Below, piece after piece: positions 34,362 through 42,571 of a DNA stretch of 64,000 nucleotides. Numbering within the stretch: position 1 is the stretch's first letter; every line of letters begins with the position of its first letter. The notes below the pieces were generated by a model. The model saw nothing but the letters and a program-made list of their open reading frames with translations. It was not told where the DNA came from and did no database searches. Origin of the DNA: Mycolicibacterium helvum (GTDB taxonomy: Bacteria; Actinomycetota; Actinomycetes; Mycobacteriales; Mycobacteriaceae); contig NZ_AP022596.1 in the NCBI RefSeq assembly GCF_010731895.1, positions 2,294,001 to 2,358,000 of the forward strand, in the 5' to 3' direction. A program made the position numbers and the translations under genes.

Positions 34362-34913
34362 GCGGGCCAGTCTCGCCTGAAGGAGTGACAAGTGTGCGAG
34401 GCGGGCGAGGCGCACCTCGGCACCGCACCCCAAGGTGTCGACCAGGCCGCGCACACACCCAAGCGGCTATCGGCCGTGCTGGCCTCAAGCCGGCCGCGGC
34501 GCACGCCGGGTTTAGTGAGAATGCCGCCGCCGAGGCCACCGTGATTGGCCACCTCGTCCACGACCAACGAGCGCGGCCAGATCACCCCGGTTACGACCGC
34601 CAGCTCACCGGAACTGCTGCACCTGTCCGGTGGTGACGGCGAGGTGTTCGTGACGGCCATCGCCATCGAGGACACCCAGACGCAGCGCGACCTACTCGGC
34701 GATCAGATCACTGCGCAGGTGCTGCCGGACTGGAGTGGCCGCCCCTGGGCCGACTTAGGCCGCCCCATCGTGGCCAGGTCGGTGTCGCCGACTTCGTGGT
34801 CCGGGTTCAGAATCCCGTCACCGGCCCGACGTTGGCATTGCCACGTGACCGACGCCGCTACTCTGGGTATCGGTTGAGGCAGTCACGGGCTAAGTCAGAA
34901 GGAGGTGAGGACG
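34362..34913. other. Decayed region without a convincing gene
   Basis: 552 bp between the zinc-ribbon gene and a small ORF. Several frames stay open for 60-110 codons on both strands, as happens by chance at this GC content, but none has a Shine-Dalgarno, a start in good context or recognisable motifs. It looks like eroded coding DNA. Confidence 0.4.
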
Positions 34914-35072
34914 ATGTCGTCCGAAACGCCTCCGGCACCACATGAGTGGCGGACATGGCCTGACATAGCCGAATTGTTCAATGGGCCAGAGGATTCTGGC
35001 TGGATCGCGGACCAAGACCGAGTTGCGCAGGACGTCCGCGATCCAGATAGCGACCATCGAAGCGGCACTTGA
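34914..35072 (+). CDS. Small hypothetical protein (52 aa) with a very strong Shine-Dalgarno
   Basis: ATG 34914 is preceded by AGAAGGAGGTGAGG, an almost complete match to the anti-SD sequence. The 52-aa product is acidic, with three Trp in the first 30 residues (HEWRTWPDIAELF) and an Asp-rich tail (VRDPDSDHRSGT). No homology is recognised. It is convergent with the UDG-like gene. The strong ribosome site makes translation likely; in a defence island such small acidic proteins may be antitoxins or inhibitors, but that is only a thought. Confidence 0.5.
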   Translation: MSSETPPAPHEWRTWPDIAELFNGPEDSGWIADQDRVAQDVRDPDSDHRSGT

Positions 35073-35111
35073 TTGTGTCGAGTGACGCGAAGATGGTGTC
35101 ACGGCCGTTGG

Positions 35112-35780
35112 TCAGTCCGTCGCGTTGACGTCGGCCATTCCAGCGCACGTGGGCTCAAGAACGGGGGCAGCACCGTGAAAGGCCCACCGCATGGCGTCGG
35201 CCAAACTATGGACGTACTCCTGTTCGAGCGCGTTGTCGTGCTTGCGCTTGATCCAGGCGGGGTGCTTGGCGAAGAGCAAGTAGGGCGAACGCGGCTGCCG
35301 ACCGCTCGGCGCACGGAACGGCCACGGAGAGACCCGCGCCGAGGGATAGAAGAATGACAGAACACGTTTGGCGTCGACACCGAGCGCGATGACCAATCGT
35401 GGACGGACCAATTCGAGCTCGCGATGCAGAAATGACGAGCAGTTCACTATCTCGTGCTCATGGGACCCACGGTTCTTGGGCGGGTGACAATGCACCACGT
35501 TGCTGATGAATGTCTCGTCCTTTGCGCGGCCGGCACGCCTCAGACTTTCGTTCAGCAAGCTTCCACTTCCCTCGAAGAAGGGCTCCTGCGGCTTCATGCA
35601 CTGCTCGCAGAGGCTTTGACCCACAATCACGACCGGTGAATAAAGGTTGCCCCAGCCAGGCGCAGCCTGGGTCACCCCCTCCTTGTTCATACCTGGACAG
35701 CGTGCACAGCTGCGGATCTCGTCATCGAGCTGGTTCTTTCGCTGCTGAAGCGAACCCTCAGAATCCTCGCGAATTGTCAC
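35112..35780 (-). CDS. Uracil-DNA glycosylase superfamily protein (family 4/5-like)
   Basis: The 222-aa protein has the N-terminal C-x2-C of Fe-S UDGs (IRSCARCPGM), then a VVIVGQSLCEQC...EPFFEGSG segment in the place of motif 1 (usually GEAPG...PFVGxAG). TFISNVVHCHPP follows, then VRPRLVIALG and FAKHPAW in the place of motif 2 (HPS). Motif 1 departs from the canonical form, so substrate or activity may differ. The GTG start at 35780 has GAGGGGAG upstream. It could repair or attack modified or uracil-containing DNA. Confidence 0.68.
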   Translation of the reverse strand: MTIREDSEGSLQQRKNQLDDEIRSCARCPGMNKEGVTQAAPGWGNLYSPVVIVGQSLCEQCMKPQEPFFEGSGSLLNESLRRAGRAKDETFISNVVHCHPPKNRGSHEHEIVNCSSFLHRELELVRPRLVIALGVDAKRVLSFFYPSARVSPWPFRAPSGRQPRSPYLLFAKHPAWIKRKHDNALEQEYVHSLADAMRWAFHGAAPVLEPTCAGMADVNATD

Positions 35781-36045
35781 CAGACTGCTCCCCTCGGAGT
35801 TACTGCGAGCCCCCGACACGCGGCACGGCTGACGCCGAGAGTACGGCGCACCACCGACACCGGCGGCCAAGTGTTTCGCTGTCAGGGAGGCGCGAGAGCG
35901 CGCGCAAGGGCCCTCGACGATCACCTGCTAAGCGTCGATCTGGCGCGCGCTTTGAGGATGACATCACTGCGGAGAATGCCCTAACTCCCCGAAGCACGCC
36001 AATACATCAGCGAGGGTGCAGTCGCGTCGAGACTGGCGTTGTTTG

Positions 36046-36549
36046 TCAATTCGAACTTTGGGCGTCGCGCTCGTCCTCTTCGACTGTTTGTACTGCATCG
36101 TCGAGTGCGTCGAGGAGCGCGTCCATGCGCTCGGCAGTGCGGGACTCCTGCCAAGACCGTGCGCAATCTAGGGCTTGCTCCAGGTCTGGCCAGTACCAGT
36201 CGGCTCCGTCGGTCCTGCGATTACCCACGCTGTACTCAGCCTCCGCGATGAAGGCGGCGATAACGTCGTCTGGGCTGGATAGGGCGTCGCGGATCCGCGC
36301 GATGTAGTCGCGCACCGCGCCTGCAGTCGTGATTAGTTCGAGTTCGGTGTTAATTGAATTCCCTTCCTGTAGAAGCTGATACACCGTCGGCCTGCTGACA
36401 CCGGAGGCGCGCTGGATCGCTGTCTTGTCGCTGTCGAGCGGCATGCTGCGAATGATCTTGTAGATCTTGTCGCGTACACCGTCGGCAGCCCTTTGGTGCA
36501 CAGCTCGTTCATCTCTTAGCACCACGAGGCGCTCGAATCTTCGATCCAT
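36046..36549 (-). CDS. HTH DNA-binding protein, probably autoregulated
   Basis: The 167-aa protein has a basic N-terminal helix (RRFERLVVLRDERAVHQRAADGVRDKI) and a clear HTH, KTAIQRASGVSRPTVYQLLQEG (about residues 43-64). An acidic helical C-terminus follows (ALLDALDDAVQTVEEDERD). Immediately upstream are two GTAAA-N4-TTTAC palindromes, the first only 10 bp from ATG 36549, so it very likely represses itself. It might also control the upstream defence genes, which are transcribed in the same direction. Confidence 0.7.
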   Translation of the reverse strand: MDRRFERLVVLRDERAVHQRAADGVRDKIYKIIRSMPLDSDKTAIQRASGVSRPTVYQLLQEGNSINTELELITTAGAVRDYIARIRDALSSPDDVIAAFIAEAEYSVGNRRTDGADWYWPDLEQALDCARSWQESRTAERMDALLDALDDAVQTVEEDERDAQSSN

Positions 36550-36558
36550 GTACCGACT

Positions 36559-36604
36559 GTAAAGCACTTTACGGCACAGCGCGCCGGTATGTAAAGTGGT
36601 TTAC
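36559..36604. promoter_or_regulatory. Two phased operator palindromes GTAAA-N4-TTTAC
   Basis: GTAAAGCACTTTAC at 36559-36572 and GTAAAGTGGTTTAC at 36591-36604 share the arms GTAAA/TTTAC. They are exactly 32 bp apart, about three helical turns, so bound dimers would face the same side of DNA. They lie directly upstream of the HTH gene. Confidence 0.7.
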
Positions 36605-36737
36605 AGCCGGGCGTCTGGAGCCTCCGGGAGGTATCTATCCTGCGAGCCCGTAATTCGAGCTCGATGAGGGGTCGTCGATCGTTCCCAGGTGGCGCAGCTG
36701 GTTCTGTATCCAGCGCCCCTGAGGCACCGAAGCACAC

Positions 36738-37577
36738 TCACGAGTCGATCACCCAGTACTCGCCGCCCTCGGCTATCCACGCCGTGGCCCCCGTCAGAGA
36801 ATTGCAAAGTACCCACGCAACCGCTTGCGGTCCTGCAACCGTGGCCGTCGCCGGCGATGCAAGGAAGTCACCGACCGAGGCGCTGACAGCACGTATTCTT
36901 GCCACGTCATGCCCGTCCATGCGCAACACAACAGGTGAATCAAAAGAACGTCTCACTTCGTGCACGGGTTTGAGGTCATTCAAGTTTCCTAATTCTCCGT
37001 CGCACAGCAGGTTCGACATGGCGATCACCTGCCCGTCAGGCAGCCGAATTTCGAAGGCGCCGAGTATCGCGAGTCCGCTGTCGAAGCTTTCCACAAGCAA
37101 CTCAACGTCTTCGAATCGGAGGTTCTCGACGATTGCGAGAGCTGGGGTGGCGTTCAGAATGATTTGCTTGAGTTGGCCGTCCAACTCCCCGTCGGCCGGC
37201 TCGCGAAGCTCCAGTACGACGACCCCATAGGTTGACGCCACCCTTCTTGCGCCGACCTGGTATCGGGCAGTCGTCACCATCACGCCTGTCACTGGCCTAT
37301 CCGGATCCTGTATGTCGTCGACCACCGACCGAAACGCATGCAATTGGCCCTGTTTGATGTCGGACTTGTAAGAGCGCGCCTCGAACACCAGCCGGTGAGG
37401 CTGTCCACGCTCATCGCGAAAATCCCAAACAACGTCCAGCTGGTTTGTAGTCGCGTGTCCTTTGATGTCTTCGTCCCACCGAATCCGCTCAGTGCGGACA
37501 GGTGCTCGTTTGGCGAGACGCCTAACCAAGCTCTCCACAAATTGTTCGTACTCCGCGCTTTCCGGAGGAGTTGTCAT
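36738..37577 (-). CDS. Mrr-like restriction endonuclease-fold protein
   Basis: The 279-aa protein has an N-terminal PD-(D/E)xK nuclease-like domain: NQLDVVWDF with the Asp, then LVFEARSYKSDIKQGQLHAFRSVVDD, where the E-x-K position reads E-A-R with Lys three residues on. It then has VTGVMVTTARYQVGARRVASTYGVVVLELRE, typical of the Mrr_cat fold. The C-terminal domain (about residues 130-279) is unassigned. It overlaps the small ORF upstream by 4 nt, placing it downstream of herA as a possible third component. Confidence 0.7.
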   Translation of the reverse strand: MTTPPESAEYEQFVESLVRRLAKRAPVRTERIRWDEDIKGHATTNQLDVVWDFRDERGQPHRLVFEARSYKSDIKQGQLHAFRSVVDDIQDPDRPVTGVMVTTARYQVGARRVASTYGVVVLELREPADGELDGQLKQIILNATPALAIVENLRFEDVELLVESFDSGLAILGAFEIRLPDGQVIAMSNLLCDGELGNLNDLKPVHEVRRSFDSPVVLRMDGHDVARIRAVSASVGDFLASPATATVAGPQAVAWVLCNSLTGATAWIAEGGEYWVIDS

Positions 37578-37909
37578 ACGCGTAACCGTCGCACACGGCG
37601 TCGAGACATCGGGATGATTGCCGAGACACGCCGACTTGTCGGTTGATTGGTCTCAACCCGACGCAGTGTTGCCCTGCCCCCTTCATGTTCATTTCGGCAG
37701 AGTGCGTGGACGTGGCCGGCCGGATGTTCGCCACTCATCGTCACAGCAGACTGCAGGTCGGCGAACCAGGGGCTTGCGCTGACTTCGAACGGCCCGAACC
37801 TCCCGTTCGGCATTTTCGCGCTGGTGGCGAGACTGTCTGCAGTACGCGACAGCATGATCTGGAGGGCGCTCTCGTTTTCAACCGGGGTCTTGGCGAAGTA
37901 GCTGGGCAC
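37574..37909 (-). CDS. Small hypothetical protein between herA and the Mrr-like gene
   Basis: The 111-aa frame starts at GTG 37909 with GGGAGG 4 nt upstream and ends in an ATGA overlap with the Mrr-like nuclease, both good signs of a real gene. The first 60 residues (PSYFAKTPVENESALQIML..., GPFEVSASPWFADLQSAV) look protein-like; the C-terminus is Arg-rich. No family recognised. It may be a linker gene for translational coupling or a small partner subunit. Confidence 0.45.
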   Translation of the reverse strand: MPSYFAKTPVENESALQIMLSRTADSLATSAKMPNGRFGPFEVSASPWFADLQSAVTMSGEHPAGHVHALCRNEHEGGRATLRRVETNQPTSRRVSAIIPMSRRRVRRLRV

Positions 37910-37998
37910 GTGACCTCCCAGGAATGAAAGCCCTGGCGCGCTTGGACGTGTTACGCAGCAACAGCAGCGCAGTTCACATTTACGTTCGCCTTAATGAG

Positions 37999-39984
37999 TC
38001 AGAATGGAGGTTCGTCATCCGCGGAAACGCCGGTGTCGAACTCCCAGCCAGTATCGCCCTCATCGCCTTCGGCCAAAGGCAAGGCCTTCAGCCAGTCTGC
38101 CGTAACCGTCATTGTCCGGCTGTCCGGAGCCGTAGCAGCCGGAAGTTCGGCTATCTTCACCACAACCGGCACTTGGGTCGCCACGCCTGCCAATACGCAT
38201 GCACCTCTGGGCAGGATCGGCAACGATTCGAACGAGATTCGGTCGAGGTAGGCCACGGCCTTTTCGATTGCTTGGATGTCTAGATTGTTCACTAGGCGGT
38301 GCAGGAAGTAATTGTGGAGCTGGGAGATAATTGTCGGCGATATGTCGTGTGGACGCTGGCTAGCGAGCGTCATGAAGACGCCAAACTTTCTCCCTTCTTT
38401 AACGATTTCCTCGAAGGTCTCCAACCGATAGTCGCGCCATGCCTCACTCTCCCTTGAAGATTCGAGCGACAAAATATTATGGGCCTCGTCGATAATGAGG
38501 CCGAGGTAACGTTGATTGGTCGGATCGATAACCTTTTTTCGATCGTAAAGATATTTGCATAACAACATGGGAATGACCTTGCGCATAGCCAAGTTCACGT
38601 CCCGTAGCGACACCACGATCAACGGTTCACCAAAAGAGTCGTCGCCGGCAGCTTCAACCAGCTTCTTGATGTCTGGCACCCGAGTTTCCAAACGCTTAAT
38701 GAGCGGGGCGAGATGCTCCCGGTTCGAGAATCCGCTGATGACGTCGTTGTAGTACTGGAGAACGATCTTGAACCGAACCAAATCGATGCCGGGCTCGATC
38801 GAGGTGAAATCGATGTTTAAAGCAGCGACCCTGTCTTTCGTCAACGCCGACCAGGAAGGGTGATCCGGATCGATGGGCGATCCGCTCCAAGCTCCCCAGT
38901 AAAACTTTCGCATGGTCGCGTTGTAGTGCAGGTTCTGCTGAAAGTCTTGAATCAGAGCCGCGAGCTCGCCGGAGGAGTTGGGCCCAAGGCAGGTTTGAAC
39001 TTCAGCAAGCAGATTCAGGACGGTTTGGCGATCGAGCGAAGTATCGCTGCTTTTTGTTGCACGCAAAATCATGTCGCCCAGCACGCCGAGGAGGTCGCCC
39101 GAGTCGGCGAGACGCTGCTCCCAGTAGTCGCTCGACAGTACTCTCGCTAAGAAGGGTGCCTGGGTCTTCTCTGTGGCGTCGAGGAGCACCGTCCAGAAGC
39201 TGAGGTCGCCGATCGCACTCTGTGGCAGAGGCAGTCGCGGCCCGGAGTCCGTCCTTGTGCTGAGGGCATACTCGCGCTTGTTCCCCTGCCCAGTGATGAC
39301 CGAGGTTGACGCTAATTGGCCGTCCGCACCGTCACGGCTGAGGTACTCACCGTTGAAGTCGATAAGCACGAACTGAGCTCGTTGCCGAAAGGTCTGAATC
39401 GAACCGTAACGCTCAAACAGCTCATGAAAAAGCTTTGCGAGCGTGTAGGACTTTCCGCTGCCTGTGTTCCCGAAAATCCCAACATGACTCGCGAAGATTG
39501 CGTTGATACCAACGGATACGGGCTGGGTCGGCTCCATTGCCAGCGCACCGATAATAATCGCTTCATCGTCGTCGGCAACGAAGGTGTGAATGAGTTCAAA
39601 CTCGCGTTGCGTCAGGATGAAACACTCATTGTCGAGCAAGGGCAACTCCCTCACGCCCCGCTCAAAACCTTCGTCTTCCAGATACCCGACAAGGCTTACC
39701 TCAAGCTGGCGAGATAGCGGGTCAGCCCCTCGCTGATATACGGCCGACACGGACCGATCTTCTTCGACGAATTCACCGTCTACTTTAGCAATGAGTTCGG
39801 CGAAGCCTTTCGTGATCTTGACGTAGCTGCCGACTGCAACGTTGCGAACTAAACCGCCTTTGTACAGGAGATGGGAAGTGTTCTTTAATTTGTCCACCGC
39901 GATTTTCACGCGGCGGCCATCGACGGACGTGACGCGCCCGACCCGGAACACCGCGTCGCGCTCGAAGTCGACCTCGTCGATCAT
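37999..39984 (-). CDS. HerA-family ATPase of a SIR2-HerA defence system
   Basis: The 661-aa protein has an N-terminal HAS-barrel (about residues 10-150), Walker A GNTGSGKS at 172-179, and a long helical insertion. Walker B is LGLIIDEAHN, and MTLASQRPHDISPTIISQL and HRLVNNLD are typical of HerA/FtsK-type hexameric ATPases. Its ATG overlaps a TGA that ends the severed tail of the upstream sir2 gene, showing original coupling. In known SIR2-HerA systems the HerA hexamer scaffolds the SIR2 NADase/nuclease. Here sir2 is broken, so herA is probably orphaned and may also lack its promoter. Confidence 0.85.
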   Translation of the reverse strand: MIDEVDFERDAVFRVGRVTSVDGRRVKIAVDKLKNTSHLLYKGGLVRNVAVGSYVKITKGFAELIAKVDGEFVEEDRSVSAVYQRGADPLSRQLEVSLVGYLEDEGFERGVRELPLLDNECFILTQREFELIHTFVADDDEAIIIGALAMEPTQPVSVGINAIFASHVGIFGNTGSGKSYTLAKLFHELFERYGSIQTFRQRAQFVLIDFNGEYLSRDGADGQLASTSVITGQGNKREYALSTRTDSGPRLPLPQSAIGDLSFWTVLLDATEKTQAPFLARVLSSDYWEQRLADSGDLLGVLGDMILRATKSSDTSLDRQTVLNLLAEVQTCLGPNSSGELAALIQDFQQNLHYNATMRKFYWGAWSGSPIDPDHPSWSALTKDRVAALNIDFTSIEPGIDLVRFKIVLQYYNDVISGFSNREHLAPLIKRLETRVPDIKKLVEAAGDDSFGEPLIVVSLRDVNLAMRKVIPMLLCKYLYDRKKVIDPTNQRYLGLIIDEAHNILSLESSRESEAWRDYRLETFEEIVKEGRKFGVFMTLASQRPHDISPTIISQLHNYFLHRLVNNLDIQAIEKAVAYLDRISFESLPILPRGACVLAGVATQVPVVVKIAELPAATAPDSRTMTVTADWLKALPLAEGDEGDTGWEFDTGVSADDEPPF

Positions 39985-40087
39985 TGATCGCCCTCCGGCA
40001 CGGTTGCGCGGATGTTGAGTTCAATACGCTGATCCGGCTGTGGGAGCTTGTCGGCTACAATTGGCGCGAGTGGCGAGTTCCCGATAC
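39981..40087 (-). pseudogene. Severed 3' tail of sir2, coupled to herA
   Basis: Directly left of the IS, this frame encodes IGNSPLAPIVADKLPQPDQ... and ends in TGA (39981-39983), which overlaps the herA ATG (39982-39984). Removing the IS and one 3-bp flank joins this frame exactly to the upstream sir2 frame (CGC-TGT-ATC). It thus encodes the last ~34 residues of the original SIR2 protein. Confidence 0.65.
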
Positions 40088-40129
40088 TGAGTCCACCCGG
40101 TTCTCGAGTCGGGTTGGTTTGATCCGTTC

Positions 40130-40963
40130 TCAGTTGATGCTGCAGGCCACCGGGGTGTGGGTGCACCTGCACGCCGCAGCGTACTCGGCCGGCGTCAAGT
40201 ACCCCAGGGCCGAGTGGCGGTGTCGGTGGTTGTGCTCGTGCTTGAAGTCGCCGATGACCACGCGGGCCTCGAACAGGGTGTTCCAGTAGTTGCGGTTGAG
40301 GCACTCCTTACGCAGTCGGTTGTTGAACGATTCGATGTAGCCGTTGTCCCACGGGCAGCCCGGCGGGATGTACACCATGCCGGTCTTGTTCTTGCAGAAC
40401 CGTTGCAGCGCTGCCGAAACCATCTCCGGTCCGTTGTCCATGCGCAGCACCTTCGGTGGGCCACCATGGGCGGCGAACACCTCCGTGAGCTCCTCGACCA
40501 GGCGTTCGCCGGTGATCGAGCGCTCCACCAGGTTCAGCAGCGACTCGCGGGTGTGTTCGTCAACCATCGAGGCGATCTTGATGGCCTTCCCGTCGATGGT
40601 GGAGTCGAACTGGAAGTCGATCGCCCACACCACCTTCGGCGCATCGGCGAGGACCGGCGGTACCGAGGAGACCCCGGCCCGCTTGCGGGGGCTGTGCACC
40701 CGCACCTGCAGACCTTCCTCGCGCCACAGGCGGTGGATCTTCTTCTTGTTGACCTCACGGCGCTCGTTGTAGCGCAGCGCCGCCCAGGCTCGCCGGAACC
40801 CGTGGCAGGGGTGTTTGGTGGCATAGGCGCGCAGCCAGGCCCGCATGTCGGCGTCCGGATCATCAGGGGTCTGCCCGAGCGGCAGGCGGCGGTAGGTGGA
40901 GCGGGCCAGCCCAACAGCCTTGCACGCCAACCGTTCCGACATGCTCAAGGTGTCCTTGAGCAT
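40130..40963 (-). CDS. IS3-family transposase OrfB (rve integrase domain)
   Basis: The 277-aa part from the first ATG carries an HTH_21 region (KHPCHGFRRAWAALRYNERREVNKKKIHRLW) and the DDE catalytic core: D in WAIDFQFD, D in LRMDNGPEM, and E in NGYIESFNNRLRKE, with the IS3 spacing. The frame continues upstream of the ATG to the slippery site G-GGA-AAA at 40999-41005. The active product is therefore the OrfAB fusion, from 41274 to 40130. The protein looks complete, so the element may still be mobile. Confidence 0.9.
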   Translation of the reverse strand: MLKDTLSMSERLACKAVGLARSTYRRLPLGQTPDDPDADMRAWLRAYATKHPCHGFRRAWAALRYNERREVNKKKIHRLWREEGLQVRVHSPRKRAGVSSVPPVLADAPKVVWAIDFQFDSTIDGKAIKIASMVDEHTRESLLNLVERSITGERLVEELTEVFAAHGGPPKVLRMDNGPEMVSAALQRFCKNKTGMVYIPPGCPWDNGYIESFNNRLRKECLNRNYWNTLFEARVVIGDFKHEHNHRHRHSALGYLTPAEYAAACRCTHTPVACSIN

Positions 40964-40992
40964 GTCGACGGCGCGGCGCTTGGCAGCTGGGC

Positions 40993-41274
40993 TCAGAATT
41001 TTCCCTTCGCGACCTCCCGCAACGCGTCCTTCTCAAGCTCGGCCTCGGCCAGCAGCCGCTTGAGCCGGGAGTTCTGCTCGCGCAGCTCCTTGAGCTCCTT
41101 GGCGGCGTCGGTATCCATCCCGCCGTAGGTGCGCCGCCAGTTGTACAGCGTGGCCGGCGAGACCTGCAGCTCGGCCGCGATCTCCTCGCCAGTCTTGCCC
41201 TCAGCAGCCAGCTCATCCGCCCGGCGCAACTTGCGCACGATGTCCTCCGCGGAATTCCGCTTCCGACCAGCCAT
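40993..41274 (-). CDS. IS3-family transposase OrfA (HTH)
   Basis: The 93-aa protein has the HTH_8-type domain (RNSAEDIVRKLRRADELAAEG, IAAELQVSPATLYNWRRTYGG) and a leucine-zipper-like C-terminus (LKELREQNSRLKRLLAEAELEKD). It ends two codons after GGGAAAA, the heptamer for -1 frameshifting into OrfB. AGAAGGGA precedes the starts at 41283 and 41274. Confidence 0.9.
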   Translation of the reverse strand: MAGRKRNSAEDIVRKLRRADELAAEGKTGEEIAAELQVSPATLYNWRRTYGGMDTDAAKELKELREQNSRLKRLLAEAELEKDALREVAKGKF

Positions 41275-41337
41275 GTGTCCCATCGTCCCTTCTGGCCCGA
41301 CATCGGGCCACAGGACTCTAAAACTGGTTGGATTCAT

Positions 41338-42565
41338 TCAGCGGGAACACGCCACGAGGTAATCCTGCTCGATAACGTCGAGCGTTGCGAAACGTTCGTT
41401 CTCATCGATGCCAGGCTCCGACGGAGCCACAAACAGGATGTTCCCGTTCTTTACCTCTGTGTCGGGTAGAAGCTGTTCATAAGATCTTCGGTCGCCACGT
41501 GAGTAGCAGAACACGATCACCAACAGAGTAGGGTTCGTGCGAGCAGCCCGAAGTACTAGGTCACGTAGATGCTCGTCTCGAAACGAGAACCCATGCACAA
41601 GCAGGACGCTATTTTCCTTCTCCAGCTCGTTTGCGAACCGTCGAATCAGCTCGTAATAAGTCTCGTTCATGACGGTTGAGGCAAATTTGCGTTTGTCCGG
41701 GTTTACGATTCCCAACCGGTTATAAGCAAGGGCAAATCGTTTAACATCTGATAGGTCAGCGTCGTCTTGGAGAGCACTGTCTGCTTCGCTGACAAGGTCG
41801 GTTACAGGACGTATGGTCGGTCCCCAACCTTGCTGCTGTGGCTCAGCGGTGACGTCTAGAAGACGTGTCCGAGCAGCATCGAGCTTGCTCTCGACCTCCG
41901 CGACGACAGTGAGGCCGTGGTCAAAGAATATGTCGGTCTTGTTGTCGTCGCGGATCTCTTGACGCCATGCCGCCGACCCATGCAGCTTGACAAGGTTGAA
42001 CACCGGGACCTCTGATCGGTGTTCGTAACGGCTTCCTGTACGGAAGCGTTGTGTTGAAGTCGCCAAGGTCGAAACGGGGTCTGATCTTGCCGCTGAAGCC
42101 GTCGCTGTAATCGATTCCGAGTTGCTCCAGCGCGACCTCAAAGATCATGTCGACGTTAGTTGTGAAGACGTTGATCTGCTTTGGGACCAGGGTGCTGTGG
42201 CGCTTAGTCAAGATACGATTGAGTGTTCGCAAGAACCTCGCGTATGAAAGCAACACCGTTTCGGCGGACTGGTCCCTAGCGAGGATTTTTTGATTCGGAA
42301 CGAGGACATTCTCAAAGAAGTACGCCTGAATCGACGCGCGTACGAGCAGCTTGGACCTCGTGGTGCCCTGCAGTGCCGCGAGGTCGGTAAGTGCCTGCTC
42401 AATGTTTCCGAGCGACGCGAAGAAGCTACTCGATGTACCCGCACCGATCAGGAAGTTGAGGCGCGAGTCCTGAAAAATTGTCCGTAGTCGATCCGGCGAG
42501 ATCTCTCCGGGGGCATCCGTCGTTGCGGGTTGTTGAGGTACCCCATTTATTCGAACTTCCGTCAT
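41338..42565 (-). pseudogene. sir2 of a SIR2-HerA defence system, frameshifted and cut by an IS
   Basis: The SIR2 domain has NFLIGAGTSSSF (residues 37-48; NAD loop), NVFTTNVDMIFE (residues 132-143), FNLVKLHGSAAW with the catalytic His, and VHGFSFRDEHLRDLV. The first ~172 codons (start 42565) and the rest (through FNLVKLHGS) are in different frames. A single extra base near 42040-42060 explains this, because RPRFDLGDFN must join RFRTGSRYEH. The 3' end stops at 41338 only because of the IS. NAD-hydrolysing SIR2 would drive abortive infection; this copy is probably dead. Confidence 0.78.
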
Positions 42566-42571
42566 GCCGTG

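Larger units (their letters stand above)
40088..41336 (-). mobile_element. IS3-family insertion sequence (about 1.25 kb)
   Basis: The element has orfA and orfB joined by a -1 frameshift and imperfect terminal inverted repeats: TGAGTCCACCCGGTTCTCGAGTC at 40088-40110 pairs with TGAATCCAACCAGTTTTAGAGTC, read inward from 41336 (18 of 23 positions match). The flanking triplets read GTA and GAA on the minus strand, one mismatch from a 3-bp target duplication. It sits inside the sir2 gene. Confidence 0.82.

Noticed and set aside
34545..34877. Possible 110-aa gene on the plus strand
   Set aside because: Competing frames on both strands are equally open and none has a start context or motif.
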